Shown here: positions 50,090 to 61,650 of the stretch, piece by piece
Layout of the letters: each line of letters starts with the position of its first letter
Numbering within the stretch: position 1 is the stretch's first letter
DNA from: Tenrec ecaudatus
Taxonomy: Eukaryota; Chordata; Mammalia; Afrosoricida; Tenrecidae
NCBI RefSeq assembly: GCF_050624435.1
Contig: NC_134535.1
Coordinates: 124,297,731 to 124,361,730, forward strand
Reading direction: 5' to 3'
Length of the DNA: 64,000 nucleotides
The notes under the pieces: model-generated
The model's database searches: none
The model's input: only the letters and a program-made list of their open reading frames with translations
Told to the model about the DNA's origin: nothing
Made by a program: the position numbers and the translations under genes

Positions 50090-50107
50090 TGGTGCTGAAA
50101 TCCGAGA
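50090..50107 (+). promoter_or_regulatory. Retroviral primer-binding site, tRNA-Phe-like
   Basis: Starts three bases after the LTR. The sequence tggtgctgaaatccgaga matches the complement of the tRNA-Phe 3' end with a few transitions. Phe-primed class I elements are known in mammals (HERV-F group). Confidence 0.65.
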
Positions 50108-50699
50108 GGAGTAAGAGATGTCTTGAAGAGCCCCTGCCTACCCTTGGGCAAGTGTGGGACCCCCTCCTCCATCTCCGCTTCCCTTGAACCTGGACCTCTC
50201 AGCTCCCATCTGCCACATCTACAAGTGAGTACCTAGCAGTCACTGCACCTTCTGACTGGACTAGAGTACAGAGTGTGTCTAAGCTTTTTCTTCCTGTTTA
50301 TGTGTTTCGTGCTGGTAGTTCTGTGGTGCCTGTTCTTTACTCTAAAATATACTTCCTCCTTCTCTCTAGCAGTTCTGGGGTGCCTTCTCTCAGATGTTAT
50401 CTAAGATCCACTCCCTCCTGAAAGAAGGTCTCCCACTGCCCTTCATTCAGCCAGCCACAAATCCAGGCCCCTCCCCCTCCCTAGATTCCCACTGTATCTT
50501 TCACTGTCACGGACCCAAGATCCCTGTCTTCCAGTTAAAGCTGCAGGTCTGTACCAGGGAACCTTCCTATTCTAGGGAGTCCAGGACTCTCCCACTGGGC
50601 CCCTACCTCTCACCAGGATGCCTCTCAGGGTTACTGGGCCACCTCATGACTGACATGTGTGGATGGGACCAAGAGACGTCCTTCTCCTCTGACCATACC

Positions 50700-51800
50700 T
50701 CCCGCAGTTTAAGACATAATGAGGAGCTCACTCTCTGAGTCTCCTAGGGACAATCCCTTGGGATATCTCCTGACCAATCTCACTGAGTTGGGCCTGGCTC
50801 CAGATATTTGCCCTAAGCACCAGGTCTTTTTCTGTAACCAAGTGTGGCCACAATCTCAATTGGACAATGAGTCGCACTGGCAAGGACTTTTGATTCCAAC
50901 ATTCTCTGCGACCTCGACAAGTTTTTTTCACCAGACTCAAAAATGGTCAGAGGTTCTATATGTTCAGGCCTTTTATTTTCTTCACTCCCATCCCTCTCTA
51001 TGTATTGCCTGTCACTCTGCTCAAGTTCTCTTAACCAAACACTCTCTTAATCTGACCTCTGACAGTACTCCTACTTGTCTTTCTCTGAACCCCAACTCTT
51101 TGTCTGCACCCCCAGTAAGGCCTTCTCCATATTCTAGGTACCCTTTATCACCACTTCCCTCCACTCTCAGAGGCAACATCCGCAGCCTCCCCAAACCCGC
51201 AGTTGCCCGTTACCTTACTTAGGCTTACAACCTCACTTAACATGGTATTTAAACTAAAGGCTGAGGATGGCCCTCAAACCCCCATCCGTGACCTGGTAAA
51301 CATGGAACTTAATGCCTGAGAGGAACAGGCTGAGGCAGCTTATGAATCCCAGCTGGAGGGAGGGTTCAGAAGACTTCAGGAAGCAGCAACTTCAACAATG
51401 ACTCTGACCACCCACCGCCAGGACCTTTCTTCAAATGAAACCAGGAAGCACACTGAGCTAAGCATTGCCCACATCCCTGAACACCCACTAAAACTTGCCC
51501 AATGTGTGGTTAGCGGAGCCACTGGAAAATCAGCTGCCCCTCAGTGCCTAGCCACGGAAGGGCAGTCCCCCAAAACCTTGAATTGCCACCACCATCAACA
51601 CTGCTGTAGAAGCCCACTCAAATACCTCAGTGACACCCTACAACCCCCTGATGAGCCTGGGGTTGTGATCAATGCAACAGGTAAGCCAGTTTCCTTTTTG
51701 GTGGATGCAAGAGAGCTGTCTTCTCAGTCCTCCCTTCTTTCTCAGCCCCAACTTCCCCTTTCCCGTCTTGGTTATGAAAATTGATGGTCATCCCTCCAGA
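50700..51800 (+). pseudogene. Retroviral gag/pro remnant
   Basis: The frame at 50719-51222 reads as a class I retrovirus matrix protein (segments NPLGYLLTNL and KWSEVLYVQAF). Around 51500-51560 there is a Cys-rich patch that could be a nucleocapsid knuckle, and near 51690-51715 a FLVDARE segment where the protease would start. Stops and frame changes separate these parts. Confidence 0.7.
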
Positions 51801-52364
51801 TCTTTAGTCACCCCACCTTTAATGATGTCTTTTCACCACCCCCCTTAACCCAGCTTGTCAGCATTTGTTTGCCTTTAAAAACAGTTCTAAGGCAAACACA
51901 GACCAACTCCTTTAACCTTTCTCTCCCTCCAAACCACACTTATCTTGTTCTGTTGCTGTCTGTTTAAGCCTATACTCCATCCCACCACTCAAAGTTTAAC
52001 TCTAAATAAACACTAAGCCTAAAGAACCTCCATCCTCATGGACCTCTACAACCCCAAAAGAAAACACTGTACACCATCGTCCTGATGACTCCCAGAACAA
52101 TCGAAGTCCTCGAAGACCCCAATTGGCATTATCTGACTTGGGTGAAATTAACCCCTAACCACACCATGACCATTACTCCACTCAGGTGGTGGGCCATACT
52201 GTGGTATTATAAAGAGACTTTTCCCCAGCTTTGTCCCCCCCCCCCCCCCCCCGCAAAAGGCCAAACATTAGGGACTTTTTGCCAGCATATAGGGGGAGGT
52301 CAGATGCTTAGAAACATCTTCCCTGAAGGCATTCAATTGACAGACAGGTAGGCCCTGCTCCCTG

Positions 52365-52933
52365 CTGTTAAGGAAAATAGGCTACTTCTCCCAAGAAGTT
52401 TGCAACCATTAGCTTGGTTCCTGTAGGTGGGGTTTACACCCTACTGATAATGGTTTCTATGGAGAATAGATCAAACCGGCTCAGTTACATCCAAAGTTAG
52501 GTTACCATTCTGAATCTAGGATCCTCTGATCTTGTCACATGCATACCCTCAATCCCTCCTTTTCCTATTGTGTATATATCCCTAGATTGGCCCCCTCTCA
52601 TTGCTGTATAACCTATAGTGCAACCCCTTCCTGTGATGTATTTCTTTACCTTTAATTAGTGGGCTTGCACTCTCCGCCAAAGTTATATAGGCTTGGGTTA
52701 GCAATAAAGATATCTCTCAGCTCCTCCTTTTGCCTCTCCAAAGCTCCCCCCTCCTCTCCCATCCTCACTCCCCTGTTCCCTTTCCCCTTATCCTCCTTAC
52801 CTTCCCCCTCTCTCCACGTGGACCACAAACGGGGCTGAGGTGAGCACTGCTACCATGATATGTGTCAGACTCCATTATTTCTATCTCTCTTCTATCTCTC
52901 ATGCTTTCGACGACATATATATATAGATATCTA

Positions 52934-52987
<54 letters not shown>

Positions 52988-53040
52988 AACTGTATAATTG
53001 TGCCTATTGATCCAGTGATTAGTAGTGGGGGCTGGCACCC
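52365..53040 (+). repeat. LTR-like segment of a second retroviral family
   Basis: Shares a collinear arrangement with 60830-61495: gatcttgtcacatgcatacc, a taggcttgggttagcaataaa promoter/polyA region (52688-52708), a tgtgtcagactccatta segment and an end like gtgcctattgatcc followed by gggggctgg. It includes a (TATC)n run at 52917-52985. Exact ends are not resolved. Confidence 0.6.
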
Positions 53041-53609
53041 CTTCCAACCACACCATACCACCTTATGCTTTACTGAAACTTCTTCGACTTAATTTCTTAC
53101 TCAATTCTGTTGCACCCAATCCCTCCCTAGTCTCAAACATGTAAATGTAGCAATTCACAGTTCAGGAAACAATCCCAGAACAAAGCCTGCTAACAGAATA
53201 CACAAGGTATTATAAAAGCCAGACCAAAGTCATCACCACAGCTAGCAGACCAGTTAGTGAAAAAACACAACAGTCTTTTTAAGAGGGTGAAACTCATTCA
53301 GGAAGAAGCCCTTGTACCGAATGCCTCAGGAACACATAACTCTTCCTGTTTCCCTGGTGCCTCACTCCAACGTCTGCTGTTACCAGCAGCCCCTATGGAC
53401 TCACTACCATCAGAAAATAATGTTAATAAGTGCCCAGCCCACTAACCAACATATTGCTCTTTTGTCCAGGCTACCAAGACAATACTAGCTTATCTCTGTG
53501 TTATAAGTCACCTACTCACCAAAAAAATAAACAACTCTTTTGTAAACATACCCAGAGCATAAACACCTCCCTTAACAGTTCTCTCCCTCTCCCCCTGCCC
53601 CCCCCCTCG
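53041..53609 (+). other. Retroviral interior, unassigned
   Basis: Sequence between the LTR-like segment and family A. It is probably envelope-region or leader sequence from one of the two retroviruses, but I cannot identify a domain. Confidence 0.4.
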
Positions 53610-55842
53610 CCCCAACGGCCAGGTAATTTCTTCTAGTACAACAGAACATTAACAAAATGTCTCGCACTGAATCTGAAGCTCCAGGAGAGGGACGTGTCTG
53701 ATCAGAGCACATGGGAGCAAATGAAGGAGGTTGAAGAGATAGAGGAACACATCCTGGCACACCAAGCCTTGAGGATGATATTCCCACTCAGAACAGCCAA
53801 CTCACAGAGAAGACCACATGGCCAGCCCCACTATGAGACATGACATCCCTCACTAACCCATAAGCCTACAGGGAACAACACTGGAGATACAGTGTGGGAA
53901 TTATGCCCTATCTGATCCCACCACACCGAGGCAAAAGACTAAGGGCGTGTAACTGAACAGCAAGGGAACAGAGTAATGAAGTCCTTAGGGAATACCAAAA
54001 ATAGACTTTGGGGCCCGGGCTTGGCGCCCTAATAGATTCGACTGGAAACATTCCTAAAGACCAGCAAACAGTCCTTGAGCTAACTACAATCTTTTCTTTC
54101 TTGTTGTGTTTTGTTTGTTTTTTGTCATTGGTTTGCTGTTGTTGTTGTTTTGTTGCCTGGTTTTGCTTTGTCTTGTTTTTGTGCATGTTATTATTTCCGC
54201 AGGTCTGTCTATATAAGATAGGCTGGATAAGCAATCTGGAGGAAAAAACAACAGGACTGACAGTTCTGGGGAGACATGGGAGAGGGGGCAGTGGGGGAAA
54301 AGGTAGTGGTGCTAGCAAACTCAGGAACAAGGGAACAACAAGTGATCCAAATCGGCAATGAGGAAGGTGTAGGAGGACTGGTACGGTGTAATCAAGGGTA
54401 ATGTAGCCAAGAGGAATTACTGAAACCCAAATGAATACTGAGCACAATAGTGGAATAAGAGGAAAGTAAAAGGAAATAGAGGAAAGAGTTAGAAGGCAAA
54501 GAGCATTTATAGAGGTCGAAATAAAGGCATGTGCATATGCAAATATATTTAAATGAGAGGATGGAGAAATAGATCTATGTGCATATATTTATAGGTTTAG
54601 TAGTAAGGTAGCAGAAGGACATTGGGCCTCCACTCAAGTACTCCCTCAATGCAAGAATACTTTCTTCTATTAAATTGGCATTGTATGATGCTCACCTTCC
54701 TGACACAACCACTGAAGACAAAGAGGGTAAACAAACAAATGTGGGAAGAAAGCTGATAGTGCCCAGCTATCAAAAGATATAGCATCTGGGGTCTTAAAGG
54801 CTTGAAGGTAAACAAGTGGCCATCTAGCTCAGAAGCAACAAAGCCCACATGGAAGAAGCACACCAGCCTGCATGATCACGAGGTGCCAAATGGGGTCAGT
54901 TATTAGGCATCAAAGGACAAAAAAATCATATCTTTTTGTGCTCACCTCCCTGATATGATCGCCGAAGACAAATGGGTGCTTAAGCAAATGTGGTGAAGAA
55001 AGCTGATGGTGCCCGGCTATCGAAAGATATAGCATCTGGGGTCTTAAAGGCTTGAAGGTAAACAAGTGCCCATCTAGCACAGAAGCAACAAAGCCCACAC
55101 AGAAAAAGCACACCAATCTGTGCAATCATGAGGTGTTGAAGGGATCAGTTATCAGGCCTCATCAGAACAAAAAATTCATATCATTGTGAATGAGGTGGGG
55201 GGAGTGTGGAGTGTGGAGTGGAGACCCAAAGTCCATTTGTAGGCAACTGGACATCCCCTTACAGCAGGGTTTCGGGGAGGAGATGAGCTAGTCAGGGTAC
55301 AATGTAGCAACAATGAAACATACAACTTTCCTCTACTTCCTAAATGCTTCATCCTCACCCACTATCACAATCCCAATTCTATCTTACAAATCTGGCTAGA
55401 CCAGAGGATCTACACTGGTACAGATAGGAACTGGAAATACAGGGACTCCAGGGCAGATGATATCTTCAAGACCAGTAGTGAGAGTGCTGGTATGGGAGGG
55501 TGGAGGAAGGGTGGGTCAGAAAGGGGAAACCAATTACAAGGATATACATGTAACCTCCTCCCTGGAGGGGAGGGGGTGGACAACAGAAAAGTGGGTGAAG
55601 GGAGACATTGGACAGTGCAAAATATGACAAAATAATAACTTATAAATTATCAAGGGTTCATGAGGAAGGGGGGAGCAGAGAGGGAGGGGGAAAAATGAGG
55701 GGCTGATGCCAGGGGCTTAAGTGGAGAGCAAATGTTTCGAGAATGATGAGGTTAATGAATGTACAAATGTGGTTTACACAATTGATGTATGTATGGATTG
55801 TGATAAGAGTTGTATGAGCCCCTAATAAAATGATTAAAACAA
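53610..55842 (+). mobile_element. Family A retroposon, longest copy (about 2.2 kb)
   Basis: Reference copy for the family. In order: a 5' unique part; a T/G-rich domain (54068-54185); a purine-rich part; two tandem core units with a 250-bp period (starting about 54690 and 54940); a second unique part; a C-rich segment; the terminal block (gtgataagagttgtatgagc) and AATAAA (55824-55829) with an A-rich tail. No frame above 180 codons exists and none is shared among copies, so it is non-coding and would need outside enzymes to move. It sits inside the retrovirus. The left end is approximate. Confidence 0.85.
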
Positions 55843-55859
55843 AACAAAATGTTTCAACA

Positions 55860-56330
55860 CATATAGCCAGTTCCCTTGTCTTCCAGTTACTACAGTTCCA
55901 CAGCTCATCATATATGGACAAACAAAATTTAAATGGGTTTGGATCTCACTCATTCAGCCTTGCCCTCAATCACAAAATACAGTATTTTTACCTGTGCTGA
56001 TAGAACTCAGTTTTACTTCCTTTCTCTCATCAGCCAGTTTGTCTGGAGGAGCAATAGGACAAATTATCATTCAAGCTCAGACCTTTAATAACAAGATACA
56101 ATTTATTATAAATTCCACTTATAACTTTCTCCTCTCTCTCCAAAAACAGTTAACAGCCTTAGCACAAGTCACCTTACGGAAGCCCTTGACTTGCTAACGG
56201 CAGAAAAGGAAAGAACATGCATGTTCTTTAATTAAAAACATCAGTGGGGCACTATTAGCTCTTCCTTGTGGTTTCAGAATCCTGTCATAGCTTAAATTTT
56301 ACCCCTAGTCAGACCCCTGATAATAATCTG
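55860..56330 (+). pseudogene. Retroviral envelope transmembrane remnant
   Basis: Translation gives ALAQVTL near 56150-56170, then in another frame LDLLTAEK near 56185-56205, the usual heptad and immunosuppressive-like region of class I transmembrane subunits. Stops and frameshifts occur throughout. It lies directly ahead of the 3' LTR. Confidence 0.65.
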
Positions 56331-56556
56331 TTGACTATTACTTCTGGCTCTGTGAGTGTTTAGATTTGTGCAGGAACAAATAAGAGACATCTCCAACCTG
56401 ACCGTCAACCAACTTTTACTTTACCCTTTTATTCTGCTGTCAACCAGTCTGGGTCCCAGACCTTCCAATTTTTTATCTCTCTCCTCGTCACTTGACCTCA
56501 GCAGGGAGTACTTAATGATAGACACAGAGCCCATTACCACTATTAAGAGTTTGGAC

Positions 56557-57082
56557 TGTTTGGGCCCTGTCCGGACCATGCAGCCGCCTCCCTCAACTCT
56601 CCTAAAAGATAGTTTGCTGGACTGTGTGGCCCCTACCCGCTTGCCTCTCCAGACCAGAGCAGGACTGTGCAGTTCCTCCCTCCAGCATTCCAAGGAGCTT
56701 TATCTCTGGGCAGGGTGTATACAGCACCTTCCCTCAGTGTCCCAGGAAGCAGGTCTGTGAAAAACAACACGATTTAATCACAGAGAACATCCTGACTCAG
56801 ACCCTGCAACTGCAGCACCAGAAGGTCTTCCTTCCCCTTGTCAGTACATATGTCCTTGGTTCAAGCCCTTTATATGTCCCACTGCCTCATTGCCAGGTGC
56901 GCTTTCCTTGACCTAACTTGTTGGGTCTCAGAACCTGCCCAGGGGGCTCAAGGTTCCCCCATCCCTTTCTCTGCTCTCCTTCCCTCCCAGGAGTTCTTTC
57001 CCTGCCTCAATAAAATTATTCTCAACTTCATGTTTCTGGCTAAATTCTATCTCTGTTCTGCATTTCCATCTCCCACTTCTCA
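56557..57082 (+). repeat. 3' LTR of the class I provirus
   Basis: 526 bp, TG to CA, with AATAAA near 57008. It differs from the 5' LTR at scattered positions, so the insertion is old. No clear polypurine tract remains ahead of it. Confidence 0.9.
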
Positions 57083-57401
57083 CGACCTCCCTTTCATTGA
57101 TTTTAATTCACTTGTTGTTCCCTTGTCCCTGGGTTGGTTCCCCCCACCCCCTTCCTTTCTTCCACTTCCCCTTCTCCTGTATATCCCCCTGGAACCACTG
57201 GTCCTGTTCTTTTCATCTCTGAATTATTTATACTGCCTATCTTATCTAGATAGACATGCAGATACATTAATAAGTGTAAAAACCAGGCAAAGCCAAATAA
57301 AACAACAAAGAAGTCAAAACCAGCAAAACAATAACAACAGCAGAAAGCAAGAACAAAATAACAGTAACAAAAAGAAAGCCACCTGTCCTGTTCATTTCTT
57401 T

Positions 57402-58090
57402 AAAAATAATTTTACTCTCATTTTCTAAACCCATATTTGTCATTGAGCTAGATATGTTTGTTTCCGCCCCTCTTCCTAGTTAACCTTTCTTCATCAACTC
57501 CTCCTGAGTGTCTAACCTCCCTTTATTCCTTGAGTTTCCTCCTTTTTTTTTTTTTTTTGGTATGAGTTTCATTCTAACAGAGTGATACTAAGTCATGATA
57601 TAGTGAAATGAAAAATAGTGAAATGAAAAAACAAAACACAAAAGCAATGGAGAGTAACACCTTCAAATTATTGAGGAACTGTCTAACACACACATTCCTA
57701 TGGCACAGTGGTTAAAGTGATCAGCTGCCAATCTTTCAGGCAGCACACCAGACTTAACCTTCAATACCACCAGACTCTATTTCCTTACTGTCCAGACTAT
57801 AGAAATATGGAAAGGAACATGATTGGGATACGTGCAAAGCTCTACAGTTAAGAAGAGTCATAGGCTTGATTCTGGAGTTTTGATTACCTGGCTATGTGGT
57901 GGTACAGGTATGATTCAGGATCATGTCACCTTGGTTTATAGCCAAAGGGTGGTTATTGTATTGTAATACAATACCAGGACTCCAATCTTAAATTTAAATT
58001 AGTCAACATCTTTTTTGATTGGCTAATTCCCAGGGGGCAAGTAGTTCTTTTGTTGAGCACCTTTCTGCATATCTACTTATTTTCTTTCTT
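57402..58090. other. Unassigned, with an AfroSINE head at 57698-57790
   Basis: A sense AfroSINE head is visible (ctatggcacagtggttaaag, then tgatcagctgccaa). The remainder has a T-run at 57543-57559 and nothing else recognised. Confidence 0.5.
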
Positions 58091-58091
58091 T

Positions 58092-58250
58092 TTTATATCA
58101 TTTTACTGGGGCCTTTTACAAATCTTATGACAACCCACCATTCAACTGTATTAGGCACACTGTACATATATTTTCATCAATATTTCCAAAAAATTTTCTT
58201 TCCACTTGAGCCCTTGGTATCAGCTCTTCTTTTTTTTCCCTCCCTCCCTG
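58092..58250 (-). mobile_element. Family A 3'-end fragment, antisense
   Basis: Contains tcattttactggggcctttt, then cacttgagcccttggtatca, the usual family end. Confidence 0.8.
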
Positions 58251-58326
58251 CTCCACTCTTCCTATCCACTTTCAATTACAGTCTTCCAGATGGCCAATTT
58301 TCCCTCCCTGGAACAGCCCCAGCCAC

Positions 58327-58461
58327 ACTGATGGTTTAATAGTCAACAAGCACTGGGGATTAGATTACAATTTAATGTGAAGAGAACAAAAATAATCACA
58401 AATGGATCAATAGATAACATTATGATAAATGGAGAAAAGATGGAAGTAGTCAATGACTTTC

Positions 58462-58468
<7 letters not shown>
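58327..58468 (+). mobile_element. RTE LINE fragment
   Basis: Collinear with about 890-1000 of this window (attatgataaatggagaaaa near 58420). It is followed by (AC)n at 58469-58502. Confidence 0.7.
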
Positions 58469-58505
<37 letters not shown>

Positions 58506-59639
58506 TACACAAGTCCAGAGTCAGATGGCTTAACTGAGGAATTTTACCAAATAATCAGAGAAGGCTTATACCAATTCCATTCAAACGACTGCAGTATATA
58601 GAAAAGGATCGCAAACTCCTGAATTCATTTTATGAAATGAGTAAAACCCCGATACCAAATCCAGGGAATGACATCACCAGAATAGAAAGCAATAGACCAA
58701 TATTCCTTATGAACACAGATGCAAAATGCTCACCAAAATTCTAGCCAATAAGATCCAATAAAAAATAACACATTAGGAGCAAGTGGGATCAATTCCTGGT
58801 ATGATAGTCCAACAATAGAAAAATAATCAATAGAACCCACCATATAAATAAAACAACTATATGATCATATCAATTGATGCAGAAAAGGCATTTACAAAAT
58901 CCAACATTGATTTCTGATGAAACATTCAACAAAATAGGAATAGAAGGGAATTTTTTCAACACAATAAAAGGTCATATACACAAAACCAACAGCCAACTCA
59001 CTTGGTGGAGAGAAACTGAAAGCACTCTGCTTGTGAACAGGAACCAGACAAAGATGTCCTTTGTCACCATTCATAGTCAAACATTCTGCTGGAAGTCTTG
59101 CTAGAGCTTTAGATAACAAAAAGAAATCAATGACATCCAAATTGATAAAGAAGTAAAATTTATTTGCAGATGATATGATGTGATATGTAGAAATCTCCAA
59201 AGACTAAACAAGAAAGTTGCTGGCACTAATTTAAATATTTGGCAATGTTTTGAGGTACAAGCTCAGCATACAAAAGTCAATCAGATTCCTGGATAGTAAA
59301 CAAAGTCAACTCTGAAAAGGAAATCAAGGAAAACAATAACGCTCAAAAGATGAAATACTTAGCATTAAGTTTACCAAGAGAAACAAAATATTTATATAAA
59401 GAAAATTACAGAAGTCTTACAAAAACTAAAGGAGACCTGCGTAAATGGAGGAATGTTTGTTTTTCATGAATAGGAATACTTAATATTGTGAAAATGTTAA
59501 CACTACCCAATGTGACCTATAAATATAATGCAATTCTAATCTAGATTCAAGCATCATTCTTTAAAGAAATGGAAAAACTGATCATCAACTTTATATGGAA
59601 AGTTTATATGCTTATCCTGGGTCTTTTGGAGGATAAGCA

Positions 59640-60300
59640 AAGCACCACTAAATCACTGCCTTCCAGTCAACGCTGACTCATAGTGACCCCTGTGGGTTGA
59701 CAAGACTATAATTGTTTATGGCAATAGAAAGCCCAGTCTTTCTCCTGAGAAGCTGCTGGTGGCTTCAATCTGCCAACCACATGGATCCCAGCCCAATATG
59801 TAACTGTTAGGTAGCTAGCATAGGGATTGGGATGTCCATTATGCATGCTCAGAGCTTCCAGAGGTTTGAGCTTTTGGCCAGGAAGGGGTGGTACACCCAG
59901 GTGGGCGTTACACCTGGATTGGCCCATCTGGGCCAGGTGAATTCAATTCAGCCAATGCGGTCAACCAGGATCGTTGACCACACCTCCCAGCAGAGGACCT
60001 GAAAAGTCAGAATCCAGAGCCTGGCAGCCCTTTTCAGCTTCTCACGTTGCTCCTCAGAGGCCTTGCAGCATCTCCTGTGGCCTCAAGATTCCTCTGGCCT
60101 CAGGACTCCACATGCGGGTGTGAAGGGTCCTGAGGGCACCTGTGTAAACCTGAAGCTTCTGTTATCTTTCATAAAACTCACTTGGATCAGGATCCAGGCT
60201 TTAGAGTGAAATCCTTCTCCAGTGATGCCAAAGACTAAGGTATATTTCTCCCACAGGAGAGATCTAACATAACCACTATACCACCAGGGCACTAAGCACT
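59640..60300 (-). mobile_element. AfroSINE, antisense, split by a solo LTR
   Basis: Left part 59640-59804 (ccagtcaacgctgactcata to ccaatatgtaac), right part 60270-60300 (accactataccaccagggca). A GA-rich tract (60303-60345) follows. The SINE sits within the L1. Confidence 0.9.
59805..60269 (+). repeat. Solo LTR, class I, with 4-bp target duplication
   Basis: Exactly 465 bp, starting TGTTAG and ending CTAACA, flanked by taac (59801-59804 and 60270-60273). The clean ends and 4-bp duplication are typical of class I retroviruses. There is no interior, so the provirus recombined out. It is unrelated in sequence to the other LTRs here. Confidence 0.92.
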
Positions 60301-60829
60301 ATTAAAGAAGGAGAAGGAGGAGGAGGAGGAGGAGGAGAAAAAGAAGACTTCTCACTTGTAGAATTCAAAACATACTACACAGTTGTGGTAATCAAAACAG
60401 CCTGGTACGGGTACAATGAGAGATTTGAACCAGAATAGAGAACCGAGAAATAAATCCATCCAGGTATAGATGATGAATTTTTAATAAAGGATCAAAACAC
60501 GTTAGTGAGAAAGAAATAGTCACTTAAACAAATGGTACTGTCAAAACTGGATTTCCATTTGCAGTCATTAGGATGCAAAGCTCACGCCACAGACAAAAAC
60601 AAATCCAAGATGTCTTAAAGACCTAAATGCAGGCTCTAAAACTACAAAGTTCATTAATGAAAAAATGAAGACCAGCTTAGGGGCCCTAATAAATGGCTTA
60701 TACTATCAAATAAAATGAGAAGCTGACATACAAATGAAGACATAAACATGACTGGGACTTCTTGAAAGTAAGAAACTTTGGAGCATCACAAGATTTCACT
60801 ATACCATTGTGGGATACAGAAAGATTTCT

Positions 60830-61495
60830 CTCAAGTTATCTCCCCCAAATATATGCCAAACCTAGCTGCTTGCTACACATGGTAAAAGACTATACACTTG
60901 GAGGTCAATGAAAGCAGGTCAGAGGTTATTCTCCCTGAGGGTTATCAGCCATGTGGAGAGTAATCAGACTGTATAGTCTTTCTTACTGTAAGTATTGCCC
61001 ACTCCCTTCTGATAAGGATAGATTATTTCCCTGAAGGAGAGCCCAGGGAGGTCAAGCCCACTCATGGGTGAACAAGGTTAGACTGCCATAATGAGTCTAG
61101 GGTCTGCCTGTCTTGTCACATGTGTACCCCTAATTCCTCCCCTTCATATTGCACGAACACCCCTAGCTCATCCCTTTCCTGTCATGCGTATGCCCATTGT
61201 GCTGTCCTTTCCTGTGACGTGTGTGATTACCTGTAATCATGCCCCAAAGATATATAAACCTTGGTTAGAAATAAACCTCTCCATCCCTCTCTGCCCATGC
61301 TGTGCGCAGACTTGGCTGGTGAGATCATGGTTGTTCAGTGGGTAAGACACTATGAAATGTGTCTGACTCCTTTATTTTACCTTCTCTCCTATCTCTCTTA
61401 TTCTCTATGACTTTACTATAGTCTTTATATATCATAACTGTACAATTCTGCCTATTGGCCCCGTGATATAGTGCTAGGGGCTGGTTTCCCCATAT
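60830..61495 (+). repeat. LTR-like segment upstream of the MAGE-B copy
   Basis: Collinear with 52365-53040: tcttgtcacatgtgtacccc, gatatataaaccttggttag and AATAAA-like aaataaacc (61245-61275), atgtgtctgactcctttatt, and a leader-like gctaggggctggtttcccc. It may be the U3-R-U5 of the second retroviral family. It adjoins the MAGE-B region directly. Confidence 0.6.
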
Positions 61496-61650
61496 TGGAT
61501 ATGGTCTGAGAAGGCACAGAATCTGCTTTAGCAGCTGTGTTTTTTCTTTATCGGAGGATGGTAGAGTCCCATACTGCACAGGAGTCCAGTGGATTTCCAT
61601 CACCTGTTGTCCTCTCATTTTCTTGCCTGCTGTCCTTAGTGAGAGTCAAT

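Larger units (their letters stand above)
49564..57082 (+). mobile_element. Class I endogenous retrovirus, provirus with two LTRs
   Basis: A provirus in forward orientation inserted in a family A copy. LTRs at 49564-50086 and 56557-57082 begin TGTTTGGGCC. A 5-bp target duplication is caacc/cgacc (49559-49563 and 57083-57087). A primer site follows the first LTR. Gag-like sequence lies at 50.7-51.8 kb and an envelope transmembrane remnant at 55.9-56.3 kb. I see no polymerase, so that part is deleted or beyond recognition. It is interrupted by an LTR-like segment and a family A copy. All frames are broken; it cannot make virus. Confidence 0.9.
48333..57379 (-). mobile_element. Family A retroposon, antisense, split by an endogenous retrovirus
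   Basis: Left part 48333-49558, right part 57088-57379, together about 1.5 kb of family A, ending at the T-rich 5' domain (A-rich on this strand). It is bracketed by an identical 22-bp direct repeat at 48311-48332 and 57380-57401. The left part shows the reverse complement of the core (agacttttaagacccc-like near 49102-49120). The two halves join correctly across the retroviral insertion. Confidence 0.92.

Noticed and set aside
53651-53660. The 10-mer aacaaaatgt at 53651-53660 and 55843-55852 as a target duplication of the longest family A copy
   Set aside because: Homology to the copy at 7908 appears to extend upstream of 53651, and the right 10-mer overlaps the A-rich tail, so the match may be chance.
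54008-54447. Overlapping frames (117 codons plus, 179 codons minus) in the longest family A copy
   Set aside because: They span the T/G-rich domain; the translations are Phe/Leu/Cys- or Lys/Gln-rich homopolymeric stretches and are not conserved in the copy at 7908.
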